Assembly: GCA_002455425.1 (NCBI GenBank) | Contig: DKKT01000082.1 | Location: forward strand, 262-25,972 | DNA length: 25,711 bases | Direction: 5' to 3' | From: Chthonomonas sp. UBA6659 | Lineage (GTDB): Bacteria > Armatimonadota > Fimbriimonadia > Fimbriimonadales > Fimbriimonadaceae | Notes under the pieces: generated by a model | Seen by the model: the letters and a program-made list of their open reading frames with translations, nothing else | What the model was told of the DNA's origin: nothing | Databases searched by the model: none | Part shown: piece after piece, positions 14,317 to 22,073 of the stretch | Layout of the letters: each line of letters starts with the position of its first letter | How positions within the stretch are numbered: the stretch's first letter is position 1 | Position numbers and translations under genes: made by a program

Positions 14317-15030
14317 CTACCTCAAGAACTCCACGGCCGACGCCACGTTCACTCGTCCCTCGTACAACGCCCGGCCCACGATCACGGCCTCGACTCCGGT
14401 GTCGCGAAGCCGCGCAAGATCGTCCAGCGATCCGACGCCGCCGCTGGCCACGACAGGGACGCCACTTGCGACGACCATTTCGCGCATGGCTTCCACATTC
14501 GGTCCTGAAAGCGTTCCATCGGTCGCGATGTCCGTGTAAATGATCCGGCAGCATCCGAGATCGACCATCCTACGAGCGAACCCGATCGCTTCGACCGTAC
14601 CGGTCTCGGTCCAACCGTGGGCCGAAACGAAACCATCGCGTGCATCGATGCCTGCCACCACCCGATCCCGGAGCACGCCGAACCAACGCGCCGCTTCGGC
14701 CTCGGTCCCGAGGAGCCCGGTCCCGACGATGACCCGTGCCACACCCCCCGCCAGCAACGACTCCGCCGTCTCGAGGCTTCGTACGCCGCCCCCGACTTGG
14801 ATCCGATCGGGAAAGAGCTGGGCGAGCCTGGCGACGATCGTGCCGTTCGCGGGCCTTCCGGTCCGCGCGCCATCGAGATCGACGACATGGACGCGCTCGG
14901 CACCGGCCTCGATGAACTCGCGTGCCACCGCCTCGGGGGAGCTGCCGTACACGGTCGCCCGAGCATAATCGCCTTGGTAGAGTCGCACGCACTGCCCACC
15001 CAAGAGGTCGATCGCCGGAATCAGTTCCAT
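14317..15030 (-). CDS. hisA: Phosphoribosylformimino-5-aminoimidazole carboxamide ribotide isomerase
   Basis: A 237-residue TIM-barrel enzyme that isomerises ProFAR to PRFAR in histidine synthesis. The catalytic acids are D8 (IPAIDLLGG) and D129 (GIDARDG), with YTDIATDGTLSGPN and the phosphate-binding loops VGGGVRS, ASGGVGS and IVGRALYEG. ATG 15030 gives the proper family start; the frame continues upstream as an antisense-free shadow of hisH. The start lies 10 bp inside the 3' end of hisH. No hisF follows. Confidence 0.97.
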   Translation of the reverse strand: MELIPAIDLLGGQCVRLYQGDYARATVYGSSPEAVAREFIEAGAERVHVVDLDGARTGRPANGTIVARLAQLFPDRIQVGGGVRSLETAESLLAGGVARVIVGTGLLGTEAEAARWFGVLRDRVVAGIDARDGFVSAHGWTETGTVEAIGFARRMVDLGCCRIIYTDIATDGTLSGPNVEAMREMVVASGVPVVASGGVGSLDDLARLRDTGVEAVIVGRALYEGRVNVASAVEFLR

Positions 15031-15626
15031 CGGAGGAAGTTCTCCAGGATTCGCAGTCCGGCCGCCCCGCTCTTCTCGGGGTGAAACTGACAACCCCATA
15101 CGTTGTCGCGCTGGACCGCGGCGACAAACTCCATCCCGTGGCGACTCATCGCCGCGACATCGGAGCGCTCGGCCGCCACACAGTGATAGGAGTGCACGAA
15201 GTAGACCTGTTCGCCGGGTTCGATCCCTTGCAGCATCGGTGAACTGAACTGCGTGGCACCGTGGGGTGGATGGAGCTCGTTCCAGCCGATGTGGGGAATC
15301 TTGACGCCTTCTCCGGGCAGTCTCACGACTCTCCCCGCAAGCAATCCAAGGCCGCCGAAACGGCCATGCTCCTCTCCCTCCTCGAACAGAAGCTGCTGGC
15401 CCAAGCATATCCCGAGGACCGGACGGCCGCTGCGCGCGAACGCGGCGATCGATTCGGCCCGCGATCCGAGCGCAGCCATGGCCGCACCGAACGCTCCAAC
15501 CCCGGGAAGAATGAGCCTCGAAGCATCGGCGAGGTCTTGCTCTCGACGGCACTCATGACCCAGGTGCCTCAACGCCTTCTCGACCGAGGCGAGGTTCCCC
15601 ATGCCGTAATCGAGCACGACGGTCAA
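15021..15626 (-). CDS. hisH: Imidazole glycerol phosphate synthase, glutamine amidotransferase subunit
   Basis: A 201-residue class I glutaminase that feeds ammonia to HisF. The start TTG 15626 overlaps the hisB stop (TTGA) and begins the family sequence VVLDYGMGNLASVEKAL; the frame is open farther upstream but is noncoding there. The nucleophile is C74 (LGICLGQQLL), and the His-Glu pair lies in CQFHPEKSG near residue 182. PHIGWNEL and YFVHSYHC are the HisH-specific segments. Its usual partner hisF is not in the window. Confidence 0.96.
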   Translation of the reverse strand: MTVVLDYGMGNLASVEKALRHLGHECRREQDLADASRLILPGVGAFGAAMAALGSRAESIAAFARSGRPVLGICLGQQLLFEEGEEHGRFGGLGLLAGRVVRLPGEGVKIPHIGWNELHPPHGATQFSSPMLQGIEPGEQVYFVHSYHCVAAERSDVAAMSRHGMEFVAAVQRDNVWGCQFHPEKSGAAGLRILENFLRWN

Positions 15627-16228
15627 TCGATCTTGCCTTTGGTCGACGGCGTTCCGCGCCGTTCGCTTCGACGGGTAGCGGCATGGAGGGCCATCCCGAA
15701 TCCCTTGAACACGGCCTCGCAGAGATGGTGGTCGTTCTCGCCGGCAAGACGCCGAATGTGGAGCGTGATGCCCGCATGCTGACACAACCCACGGAAGAAC
15801 TCGGCGACGTTCTCGGTCGACATCTGCCCCAGCCGGTCGCGGGTGAACGGCAGATCCCCATGGAACCTGCCCCGCCCCGACATATCCAGCGCGACCAGCA
15901 CCAGCGCGTCATCCATCGCGGTGTGGTTGGAGGCGTAACGTTCGATCGGCTCGCTGTCTTCAAGGGCGCGAGCGATCGCCTTACCGATCACGATGCCGAC
16001 GTCCTCGACCGTATGGTGATCGTCGACAAGCAGATCGCCTTCGGCATGAACGCCGAGGTCGAAGTGCCCGTGGAACGCCATGAGTTCGAGCATATGGTCG
16101 AAGAACTCGATGCCGGTGCCGATATCCTGGCGGGTTCCGCCGTCGAGGTCGATCACGACATGGACGCGTGTCTCGCGCGTCTCTCGATCCAACTCCGCGT
16201 AGCGAACCCCGGGGGCACCTTTACTCAT
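15623..16228 (-). CDS. hisB: Imidazoleglycerol-phosphate dehydratase
   Basis: A 201-residue monofunctional IGP dehydratase. It has the manganese-binding repeats FFDHMLELMAFHG, DDHHTVEDVGI, and later HIRRLAGENDHHLCEAVFKGFG. The N-terminus has the family's R-x-T-x-E-T segment (LDRETRETRVHV). It is first in hisB-hisH-hisA. ATG 16228 lacks a Shine-Dalgarno but has TATAAC 6 nt upstream. The bifunctional phosphatase domain seen in enterobacterial HisB is absent, which fits the separate hisN-type gene at 17407. It is transcribed divergently from trpA. Confidence 0.97.
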   Translation of the reverse strand: MSKGAPGVRYAELDRETRETRVHVVIDLDGGTRQDIGTGIEFFDHMLELMAFHGHFDLGVHAEGDLLVDDHHTVEDVGIVIGKAIARALEDSEPIERYASNHTAMDDALVLVALDMSGRGRFHGDLPFTRDRLGQMSTENVAEFFRGLCQHAGITLHIRRLAGENDHHLCEAVFKGFGMALHAATRRSERRGTPSTKGKID

Positions 16229-16234
16229 GGGGAG

Positions 16235-16272
16235 GTTATACCGTCCGGCGTTCGCGACCTTTCGTGCACAAT
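16235..16272. promoter_or_regulatory. Divergent promoters of hisB and trpA
   Basis: The 51-bp spacer holds TATAAC on the minus strand (16240-16235), 6 nt before hisB ATG, and CACAAT on the plus strand (16267-16272), 7 nt before trpA GTG. There is no room for separate regulatory regions. The two promoters lie back to back with overlapping upstream parts, so the two amino-acid units may be regulated together. Confidence 0.5.
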
Positions 16273-16279
16273 CTGCCCG

Positions 16280-17092
16280 GTGTCACGCATTGCCACAAGA
16301 TTCCACGCGCTTCGCGAGCGGGGTGAGAAGGCGCTCATCCCGTTCGTCGTCGCGGGCGATCCCGCCCTGGATCAACTTCCAGCGATTCTCGAGACCCTCG
16401 CCGAGGCCGGTGCGGACCTCATTGAGGTCGGGATCCCGTTCAGTGATCCGATCGCCGATGGTCCGACCATCCAGGCGGCGAGTCAGCGCGCGCTCGATCG
16501 CGGGGTCCAGCCTCCGGCCGTGCTCGATGGCATCGCGCGGTGGTCCGAATCCGCCGGAGAGGATCGTCCCGCCCTGGTGCTCATGGGCTACTACAACCCG
16601 ATCCTGCGCTGGGGCCTCGGCGCGTTCGCCGAAGCCGCCCGCGCAGCGGGTGCCGACGGCACCATCGTCAGCGACCTCACCCCCGAGGAATCCGACGACT
16701 GGATCGCGGCAAGCCGCGCGTCCGGGCTCGATACCGTCTTCCTCGCCGCTCCGACGTCGACGGACGAACGACTCGACATCGTCTGCGCGCGAGCGACCGG
16801 GTTCGTTTATGCGATCTCGCGCACAGGTGTGACCGGGGCGACGGCCGCTGTCCCCGAAGAAGTCCGCGGTCTCGTCGGTCGTGTTCACGCGCGCACCTCG
16901 GTGCCGGTCGCGGTTGGGTTCGGAATCAGGACCCCGGAGCAGGTCGGAATGGTCTGCGAGGCCGCGGAGGGTGCCGTGGTCGGAAGCGCGCTTGTCGACC
17001 TGCTGGCCGCAGAGTGGCAGGACGGTGCCGGCCGGAACCAGGTGCTCGAAGCGGTGCGCCGCTTGAAGACCGCCACCCGTTTATCAAGATGA
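16280..17092 (+). CDS. trpA: Tryptophan synthase alpha subunit
   Basis: A 270-residue TIM-barrel enzyme that cleaves indole-3-glycerol phosphate. GTG 16280 places the catalytic residues at E49 (LIEVGIPFSDP) and D60 (ADGP), the same numbers as in the Salmonella enzyme, which supports this start over the open frame reaching back to 15683. Other family segments are MGYYNPIL, SDLTPEE, FVYAISRTGVTG and VGFGIRTPEQ. trpB is not adjacent; trpA leads a unit with hisN, ruvX and mltG. Its stop overlaps the next start (ATGA). Confidence 0.97.
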   Translation: MSRIATRFHALRERGEKALIPFVVAGDPALDQLPAILETLAEAGADLIEVGIPFSDPIADGPTIQAASQRALDRGVQPPAVLDGIARWSESAGEDRPALVLMGYYNPILRWGLGAFAEAARAAGADGTIVSDLTPEESDDWIAASRASGLDTVFLAAPTSTDERLDIVCARATGFVYAISRTGVTGATAAVPEEVRGLVGRVHARTSVPVAVGFGIRTPEQVGMVCEAAEGAVVGSALVDLLAAEWQDGAGRNQVLEAVRRLKTATRLSR

Positions 17093-17361
17093 GGCGCAGC
17101 TACCGGATTGGGTCGACCGAGACGGAAGCGCTCGGGATGCTGTACGAGCAGATGCTTCGCGAGGCTGGGTTCAAGGTCCTGTGCGAACGTGGGGGCGACG
17201 TGGCGTTGACCCTGGCCGGAGCGTGTACGCTCTGGTTACTCGATCCCACCCCGCTTTGGCACGAGAGCCATGTCGAACTGCTCCACGAGATTCTCGGCGA
17301 AAACGCCTATCGCGAAGGCATCGATCTCGCGGTGACTGCGGCAAAGACCGCTTCGGAATAG
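17089..17361 (+). CDS. Small DUF2007-like protein
   Basis: A 90-residue soluble protein starting at ATG 17089, which overlaps the trpA stop by 4 bp. The pattern YRIGSTETEALGMLYEQMLREAGFKVLCERGGD, followed by a hydrophobic strand and LLHEILGENAYREGID, resembles the putative signal-transducing DUF2007 family: a small alpha/beta unit with a membrane-sparing hydrophobic middle. Its function is unknown. The overlap implies translational coupling to trpA. The family assignment is tentative. Confidence 0.6.
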   Translation: MRRSYRIGSTETEALGMLYEQMLREAGFKVLCERGGDVALTLAGACTLWLLDPTPLWHESHVELLHEILGENAYREGIDLAVTAAKTASE

Positions 17362-17406
17362 TCGGGCCGTGCAAAACCTGGGCCGAGCCTGCCAAAACTC
17401 ACGAGC

Positions 17407-18156
17407 ATGTCGCCGCGATTGGAGTTTGCGATCGAGACCGCCTACCGAGCCGGCCGCCTGACGTTGGGCCTGTTCCAGACGGGTACGCCTATTCACTTCA
17501 AGGCCGACGACTCGCCGGTCACGGAAGCCGATCGGCAGGCCGAACGACTCATCCGCGATGCGATCGCCGCACACTACCCCGGTGAAGCCATTCTCGGCGA
17601 AGAGGAGGGCCTGACTGGGGCCGGGGACACCCGGTGGGTTCTCGATCCGATCGACGGGACCAAGTCCTTTGTGTCCGGGGTCCCTCTGTTCTCGACCCTC
17701 CTCAGCTTCGAAGAGGGTGGGGTTCCGGTCCTGGGTGTGGTCGTCCTACCAGCCCTGAACGAGGTCTTCGCGGCGGAGCGTGGCGGTGGGTCGACATGGA
17801 ATGGACGGCCTTGCCGCGTTCGATCGGCGGAGAGCCTCGATCGTGCGACCATCGCGACTGGCAGCGCATCCGGCTTTCGCGCAACCGGACGCTGGGACGG
17901 TCTCGGCCGTCTGAGCGATTCCGGCCCCGTTCTCCGCACATGGGGGGATGCGTACGGTCACATGCTCGTCGCTTCCGGCAGAATCGACGCGATGGTCGAT
18001 CCGATCGTCGAGCGCTGGGATCTCTCCGCCGTCGCAGTCATCGTCGAGGAAGCGGGTGGCCGGTTCACGGACTTCGATGGGCGCTCTGGCATCCACCGTG
18101 AGGCGATCAGCTCGACGCCCGAGATTCATCGCGCGGTGTTGGAGGCGTTCCAGTGA
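17407..18156 (+). CDS. hisN: Histidinol-phosphatase, inositol-monophosphatase family
   Basis: A 249-residue member of the IMPase superfamily. Metal ligands are E65/E66 in ILGEEEG, D80 and D83 in WVLDPIDGTKSF, and the C-terminal WDLSAVAVIVEEAGG aspartate. DGTKSF followed by VSGVPLFSTLL is the signature of the HisN subgroup rather than the DGTTNF of inositol phosphatases, and the nearby hisBHA cluster lacks another histidinol phosphatase, so that activity is the best call. ATG 17407 has no strong ribosome site; it lies 45 bp after the small DUF2007-like gene. Its stop overlaps ruvX (GTGA). Confidence 0.88.
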   Translation: MSPRLEFAIETAYRAGRLTLGLFQTGTPIHFKADDSPVTEADRQAERLIRDAIAAHYPGEAILGEEEGLTGAGDTRWVLDPIDGTKSFVSGVPLFSTLLSFEEGGVPVLGVVVLPALNEVFAAERGGGSTWNGRPCRVRSAESLDRATIATGSASGFRATGRWDGLGRLSDSGPVLRTWGDAYGHMLVASGRIDAMVDPIVERWDLSAVAVIVEEAGGRFTDFDGRSGIHREAISSTPEIHRAVLEAFQ

Positions 18157-18581
18157 GACTGCTTGGCGTGGACTGGGGTTCGCGCCGCATCGGGTTTGCC
18201 GTCGGCGAGCTCGAAGTCGGTGTCGCATCGCCTCGGACCCCGCTCCCCGCGTCGGGATCGCTCCAAACCGATGCCTCCCGAATCGCCGCGATGGCTGCGG
18301 TGGAGGAAGTCGAGCGAATCGTCATCGGTTTGCCCGTTCAACCCGACCCGGAGGGCGACCCTCGACAGCAGCGCTTGTGTCGAACGCTCGCCGACAAGCT
18401 CCGCGCTCAGGGACTGGACGTCGCCCTCGTCGACGAGAGCCTGACCTCGGTCGAGGCGGAGGCCAACCTGCGAACCACCGGGGAGCCCGCCGCACACCGA
18501 CGCCGACGCCGCGATGGTGAGGCCGCCTGCTTGATCCTCGAGCGCTACTTTTCCGAGTCCCAAGACGAGGAAAAGCGTTGA
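18153..18581 (+). CDS. ruvX: YqgF/RuvX-family putative Holliday-junction resolvase (pre-16S rRNA nuclease)
   Basis: A 142-residue RNase H-fold protein. It begins GVDWGSRRIGFAV, in which D6 is the first catalytic acid, continues with VIGLPVQPDPEGD and LVDESLTSVEAEANL, which supplies the glutamate, and ends with RDGEAACLILERYF, the third acid and final helix. The family is linked to 16S rRNA 5' maturation and Holliday-junction resolution. The usual Lys in the last motif is replaced by an Arg-rich run (HRRRRRDGE). GTG 18153 overlaps the hisN stop and its own stop overlaps mltG (TTGA). Confidence 0.93.
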   Translation: MRLLGVDWGSRRIGFAVGELEVGVASPRTPLPASGSLQTDASRIAAMAAVEEVERIVIGLPVQPDPEGDPRQQRLCRTLADKLRAQGLDVALVDESLTSVEAEANLRTTGEPAAHRRRRRDGEAACLILERYFSESQDEEKR

Positions 18582-19594
18582 TCCGCAAGCGGCGTTGGCC
18601 ACGCCGTCTGGCGTGGACGGTGCTCTTCCTGGTCGGCATGCTCGGCGGAGCGGGATGGCACGTCCGAAGCAGTTTGGATCCGACGCCCCCGGGGCCGGAG
18701 CGGTACTACATCGTGACGGAGCCGAAGCGGTTCGGCGCGTTGCTCGTCGATCTGGAACAGGCTGGTATCGTTCGCAACGCCAAGGTCGCGAGTTGGTGGG
18801 CGCGATACCGCGACATCGGTCATCCCGTCGCGAAGGGCACTTATCGCATCGCCCCCGGCGTGACCCTTGAGCAGATCTCGACGGCGTTCAAAGCCCCTCT
18901 GCGCCAGATGGTGCGTATCCCGGAGGGCCGGTGGATCGCTCGAGTCGCGAAGGTCATCGACGAGAAGGAAGTCGCCTCGGCCGAGGACTACATCGCCGCC
19001 GCCCACGATCCCCAGGCGTACCGGGAGAACCTCTCGTTTCCCTTGCCGAAAGCAAGCCTGGAGGGCTACCTCTTTCCCGATACCTATGACCTCCCCCCCC
19101 TCCTTGGTGCCGATGCGACGGTCCGAAGACAGCTTCAGACCTTCGAGAAGAAAGTCGTCGGTACGCTCGGACGTCGGAAGGACTTGCATCGGTTGGTGAT
19201 CATCGCTTCGATGGTCGAGGCCGAGACCGCGCTCGACCGCGAAAGACCGATCGTGGCCGGCGTCATCATGAATCGCCTGAAGAAAGGGATGACGCTCGAC
19301 ATCGATGCGACGGTGCTGTACGCCCTCCAGGAGTGGAAGGAGCTCGGACCCGGTGTTGTCAAGACCGTCCAATCGCCCTACAATACGTACTTGAATGCGG
19401 GCCTTCCGCCAGGTCCGATCTGCTCCCCCGGCCTCGCAAGCCTCAAGGCAGCGGCCCAACCGGCGAAGCACCCCTACCTGTACTATGTGGCAATGCCGGA
19501 TAAGTCTCACTTGTTCAGCACAAACTATGACGATCATCGCGCCAACATCCGAAAGAGTCGGGCCGCATTTGCGGCTTCGCGGGGAGACCGATGA
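18578..19594 (+). CDS. mltG: Endolytic murein transglycosylase, YceG family
   Basis: A 338-residue membrane-anchored enzyme that cuts nascent peptidoglycan strands. The N-terminus RKRRWPRRLAWTVLFLVGMLGGAGW has a basic stretch and one membrane helix. A LysM-like domain follows (ITEPKRFGALLVDL region to about 105). The catalytic domain has LEGYLFPDTYDL, E214 in IIASMVEAET (E218 equivalent of E. coli), GVIMNRLKKGMTLDIDATVLYAL and SPYNTYLNAGLPPGPICSPG. TTG 18578 overlaps the ruvX stop. Its own stop overlaps the following ATG (ATGA). ruvX-mltG adjacency is common in bacteria. Confidence 0.95.
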   Translation: MIRKRRWPRRLAWTVLFLVGMLGGAGWHVRSSLDPTPPGPERYYIVTEPKRFGALLVDLEQAGIVRNAKVASWWARYRDIGHPVAKGTYRIAPGVTLEQISTAFKAPLRQMVRIPEGRWIARVAKVIDEKEVASAEDYIAAAHDPQAYRENLSFPLPKASLEGYLFPDTYDLPPLLGADATVRRQLQTFEKKVVGTLGRRKDLHRLVIIASMVEAETALDRERPIVAGVIMNRLKKGMTLDIDATVLYALQEWKELGPGVVKTVQSPYNTYLNAGLPPGPICSPGLASLKAAAQPAKHPYLYYVAMPDKSHLFSTNYDDHRANIRKSRAAFAASRGDR

Positions 19595-20694
19595 GCTTCC
19601 GAACAGGTAAGTTTGAGCGAACAGAGCTGAAGAAATCACTTCAGAAATTCTGCCCGATTCAGTCGGTCGCCACCCTCTCCGAGGTCGATCTGGCTGCGCT
19701 CCACGCAACCGGCAAGAAGCTGATCCTGATCGATGTCGACAACACAATGCTCCCGTGGCGCGAGGAGGACATCCCTCCGAGCACGATCGAGTGGCTAGCT
19801 ACGGGCAAGAACCTCGGGCTCGACTTCTGCATCGTCAGCAATACCCGCAACGTCGAGCGCCTCACTCGGCTCTCGAAGGCGATGGGCATCGGCTTTGTGC
19901 GGGATAAGTTCAAGCCGAGCCGCCAAATGTTTCTCAAAGCGTGTGAGCAGCGAGGCATTTCCCTCGACCAGGCGGTCATGATCGGCGACCAAGTGTTGAC
20001 CGATATCCTCGGCGCCAACCGCACCGGAATCGACGCCATCCTCGTCCAACCGATGTCGAAGCGTGAATTCGTGGGCACGAAAGTGAACCGAATCGCCGAG
20101 AAGTGGATCTTGAAGCGCCTCAACGATGTCCTCGCCAACGAAGACGACGATCTCCCGATCGTCCAGAAAACCGGCATCTTCCAACGCCGGATCGTGCGCC
20201 AATTCGCGAAGTTTGCGATCGTGGGGGGCAGTTCGTTCGTCATCGACACCGCCCTCCGCTTCTTCCTTCTGCTCTACCTTCCCTGGGGAAGCGACAAAGC
20301 GGGCTCGGTCCTCGGTCGATGGATGGTCCAGACCTTTCCCTCGGTTTTCGGATACGCGGAGAAGGTGCCGACGGAGGCGAGTGTCTTCGTCATGGCCGCC
20401 ATCAGCGCCAGCGTCGCCATCCTGAACAGCTTCATCTGGAATCGGCGTTGGACCTTCAACATCCGGGGCAAGGCCGAGCGCGCGAAGCAGTTGCGCCGAT
20501 TCGTCGTCGTGTCCGTGATCGGCATGCTCCTCAACACCTTGATCACGACCCTCTTCAACAAGATCGTTCCCGGTCATCCGGCCCGGAGTCTGGCGATCGC
20601 CACCGTCATCGCGACGATCGTCGTCGCGATCTGGAACTTCAGTGGGCAGCGCCTCTATGCGTTCCGGCGCCCCGAAAAACCGACCGAGGGCTAG
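19591..20694 (+). CDS. Fusion: YqeG-type HAD phosphatase plus GtrA-like membrane domain
   Basis: A 367-residue two-domain protein. Residues 1-170 form a YqeG/HAD-IIIA phosphatase: DxDxT at D48-D50-T52 (LILIDVDNTMLPW), IVSNTRN with the second-motif serine, K in FKPSRQMF, and VMIGDQVLTDILGANRTGID with the acidic motif. Residues about 197-360 form a GtrA-like domain with four likely helices (FAKFAIVGGSSFVID, ISASVAILNSFIWNRRWTF, VVSVIGMLLNTLIT, IATIVVAIWNFSGQRLYAF). YqeG relatives include phosphatidylglycerophosphate phosphatases; GtrA proteins handle lipid-linked sugars. It ends tail-to-tail with the GYF gene, sharing CTAG. Confidence 0.88.
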   Translation: MSFRTGKFERTELKKSLQKFCPIQSVATLSEVDLAALHATGKKLILIDVDNTMLPWREEDIPPSTIEWLATGKNLGLDFCIVSNTRNVERLTRLSKAMGIGFVRDKFKPSRQMFLKACEQRGISLDQAVMIGDQVLTDILGANRTGIDAILVQPMSKREFVGTKVNRIAEKWILKRLNDVLANEDDDLPIVQKTGIFQRRIVRQFAKFAIVGGSSFVIDTALRFFLLLYLPWGSDKAGSVLGRWMVQTFPSVFGYAEKVPTEASVFVMAAISASVAILNSFIWNRRWTFNIRGKAERAKQLRRFVVVSVIGMLLNTLITTLFNKIVPGHPARSLAIATVIATIVVAIWNFSGQRLYAFRRPEKPTEG

Positions 20695-21248
20695 TCGTCC
20701 AGACGGCGACCGTATCCGTCGAGTTTGACCCCGCCGCTGAGGATGACGATTCCGTCGATCACGGACCAGATCCAGCCGATGCCCATGCCGCACGGCGTCA
20801 GAAAGAGCTGGAGCACGCCTTGGGCGCCATAACCCAAGTACATCCGACCTGTTCCTGGGACGATCAATTGGAGAATTCCCGCGACGAGCCGACTCCGATC
20901 GCTCTTCGGCATCGCATGAACGGGCACCCACCCTTCGAAGTTCGCGGAACCGAGAGGGGCGTAACGCGGGGGTGCGGGCTGGGCGCCACGGACCGGGATC
21001 GGCGGTGGAGGCGGCGAGAGGGGAGCGATCGAGGCGAAGAACGAAGCGAACTCGGCGCGCGCGTCGGCCCGTTGCCAGTCTGCCAGCCCCGCACGCCAGA
21101 CGAAGGTGTCCTGTTCGATCACGCCGTCGCGGACCAACTCCTCCATCTGCTCGAGCGTGAGCGGGCCCAGCTGCCCGTAGTAACCCACGTAGTACCAATC
21201 TGCGATCGGCGATGACATACCTTCGGATCCCGTCGCTACCGACGCCAT
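20691..21248 (-). CDS. GYF_2-TM2 domain membrane protein
   Basis: A 185-residue protein. Residues 17-62 are a GYF_2 domain (DWYYVGYYGQLGPLTLEQM and VWRAGLADWQRA). A Pro-rich linker (SPPPPPIPV, PAPPRYAP) follows, then a TM2 domain at 117-178: KSDRSRLVAGILQLIVPGTGRMYLGY and GMGIGWIWSVIDGIVILSG with its G-x-x-x-D pattern between two helices. GYF domains bind Pro-rich peptides; the function is unknown. ATG 21248 is supported by TAAGGT 7 nt upstream; ATG 21218 is an alternative. It lies 47 bp downstream of the FAH-like gene on the same strand. Confidence 0.85.
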   Translation of the reverse strand: MASVATGSEGMSSPIADWYYVGYYGQLGPLTLEQMEELVRDGVIEQDTFVWRAGLADWQRADARAEFASFFASIAPLSPPPPPIPVRGAQPAPPRYAPLGSANFEGWVPVHAMPKSDRSRLVAGILQLIVPGTGRMYLGYGAQGVLQLFLTPCGMGIGWIWSVIDGIVILSGGVKLDGYGRRLDD

Positions 21249-21255
21249 TGTCGGT

Positions 21256-21261
21256 ACCTTA
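21256..21261 (-). promoter_or_regulatory. -10 box of a probable leaderless promoter (GYF-TM2 gene)
   Basis: TAAGGT on the minus strand with 7 nt to ATG 21248. The AAGG could alternatively act as a ribosome site, so the call is ambiguous. Confidence 0.35.
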
Positions 21262-21295
21262 CGCCTATTCTGACGGACGCTTGGGTCTTTTGGCC

Positions 21296-22066
21296 CTAGA
21301 CAAGCCGGAGCACGACCGCACCGAGCTCCTCGACCGAGGCCGATACCGTGTCGCTGGGGCGTAAGGCCCGAGCCAGCCGGGTTTCATCCAGGGGCGGAAG
21401 CGGCACCGGCGGGCTGAGGAGCATGTCCCCGGGTTCGACCCACACGTGGCGCGAGGCCGACACCACAAGTTCCTCGAATGCCACCGGCATCGACCACGTG
21501 GTCTTCGCCACCTCTTCCCCGTTGACGCTGAGCGCAACGTCCAGTCGGTACCGTGCGTCTTCGGTGCCGTCCCGCTTGCCTTCGAGCTCATCCGGCGTCG
21601 TGAGAAGCGGCCCCACCGCCAGTGGAAAGTCCACGCTACTCGAGGGCGGCAGCCCGGAGGCGCGTTCCGCGGCCTCGAGCTCGGCCGATACGAGGCCGAT
21701 CGTGGGCACGAGGCCGAGAATGAACCCCCCCGCTTCCTCGCGGCCGATCCGGTCGCCGACCTCGCGGATGATCGCGCCGACGCGGACCTCGGGCATCAAC
21801 GTGAGCGCATCCGGTGGGACATCGACCTCGCTCTGACTCGGAAGGACGGTCGTCGGGTTGCCGTAGAGGCTGTACAGTGTCTCGGCCGTTCGGGAGTAGC
21901 GCCGAATCGAACCGACCCGCCCGATCGGGGCAAGGAAGGCGACCTTTCCGAGTTCATGCACGCCGATCGCATTCTCGCCATCGGTCTCGTAGACGCGATG
22001 GTCGAAGAAAATGCCGGATCGACTGACTCCGGGATCCTGGATGAGTTCGAAACGGCAGAGTTTCAT
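21296..22066 (-). CDS. Fumarylacetoacetate-hydrolase-like protein, probably without metal site
   Basis: A 256-residue protein from ATG 22066, chosen because the family N-terminus MKLCRFELI begins there and TATCTT lies 7 nt upstream; an open frame reaches 22177. It follows FAH-family architecture: SGIFFDHRVYETDGENAIGVHE, then the core RVGAIIREVGDRIGREEAGGFILGLVPTIGLVSAE, GPLLTTPDEL, ALSVNGEEV and VEPGDML. Where active enzymes have a Y-E-x-E metal motif, this protein has PEVRV, and the aspartate of the family's N-D-x-S-A-R segment is missing (GLVSAE). It is therefore probably non-catalytic or has another function. It precedes the GYF-TM2 gene by 47 bp. Confidence 0.75.
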   Translation of the reverse strand: MKLCRFELIQDPGVSRSGIFFDHRVYETDGENAIGVHELGKVAFLAPIGRVGSIRRYSRTAETLYSLYGNPTTVLPSQSEVDVPPDALTLMPEVRVGAIIREVGDRIGREEAGGFILGLVPTIGLVSAELEAAERASGLPPSSSVDFPLAVGPLLTTPDELEGKRDGTEDARYRLDVALSVNGEEVAKTTWSMPVAFEELVVSASRHVWVEPGDMLLSPPVPLPPLDETRLARALRPSDTVSASVEELGAVVLRLV

Positions 22067-22073
22067 CGGGGCC

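Noticed and set aside
15031..15552. Extension of hisA upstream through hisH
   Set aside because: It is an alternative frame of the hisH coding region; HisA starts at ATG 15030.
15683..16279. Long N-terminal extension of trpA antisense to hisB
   Set aside because: The frame is open only because it mirrors hisB in GC-rich DNA; GTG 16280 reproduces exact TrpA numbering of catalytic residues.
20103..21215. 370-codon plus-strand frame across the fusion and GYF genes
   Set aside because: It is a charged, low-complexity shadow of two well-supported genes in other frames.
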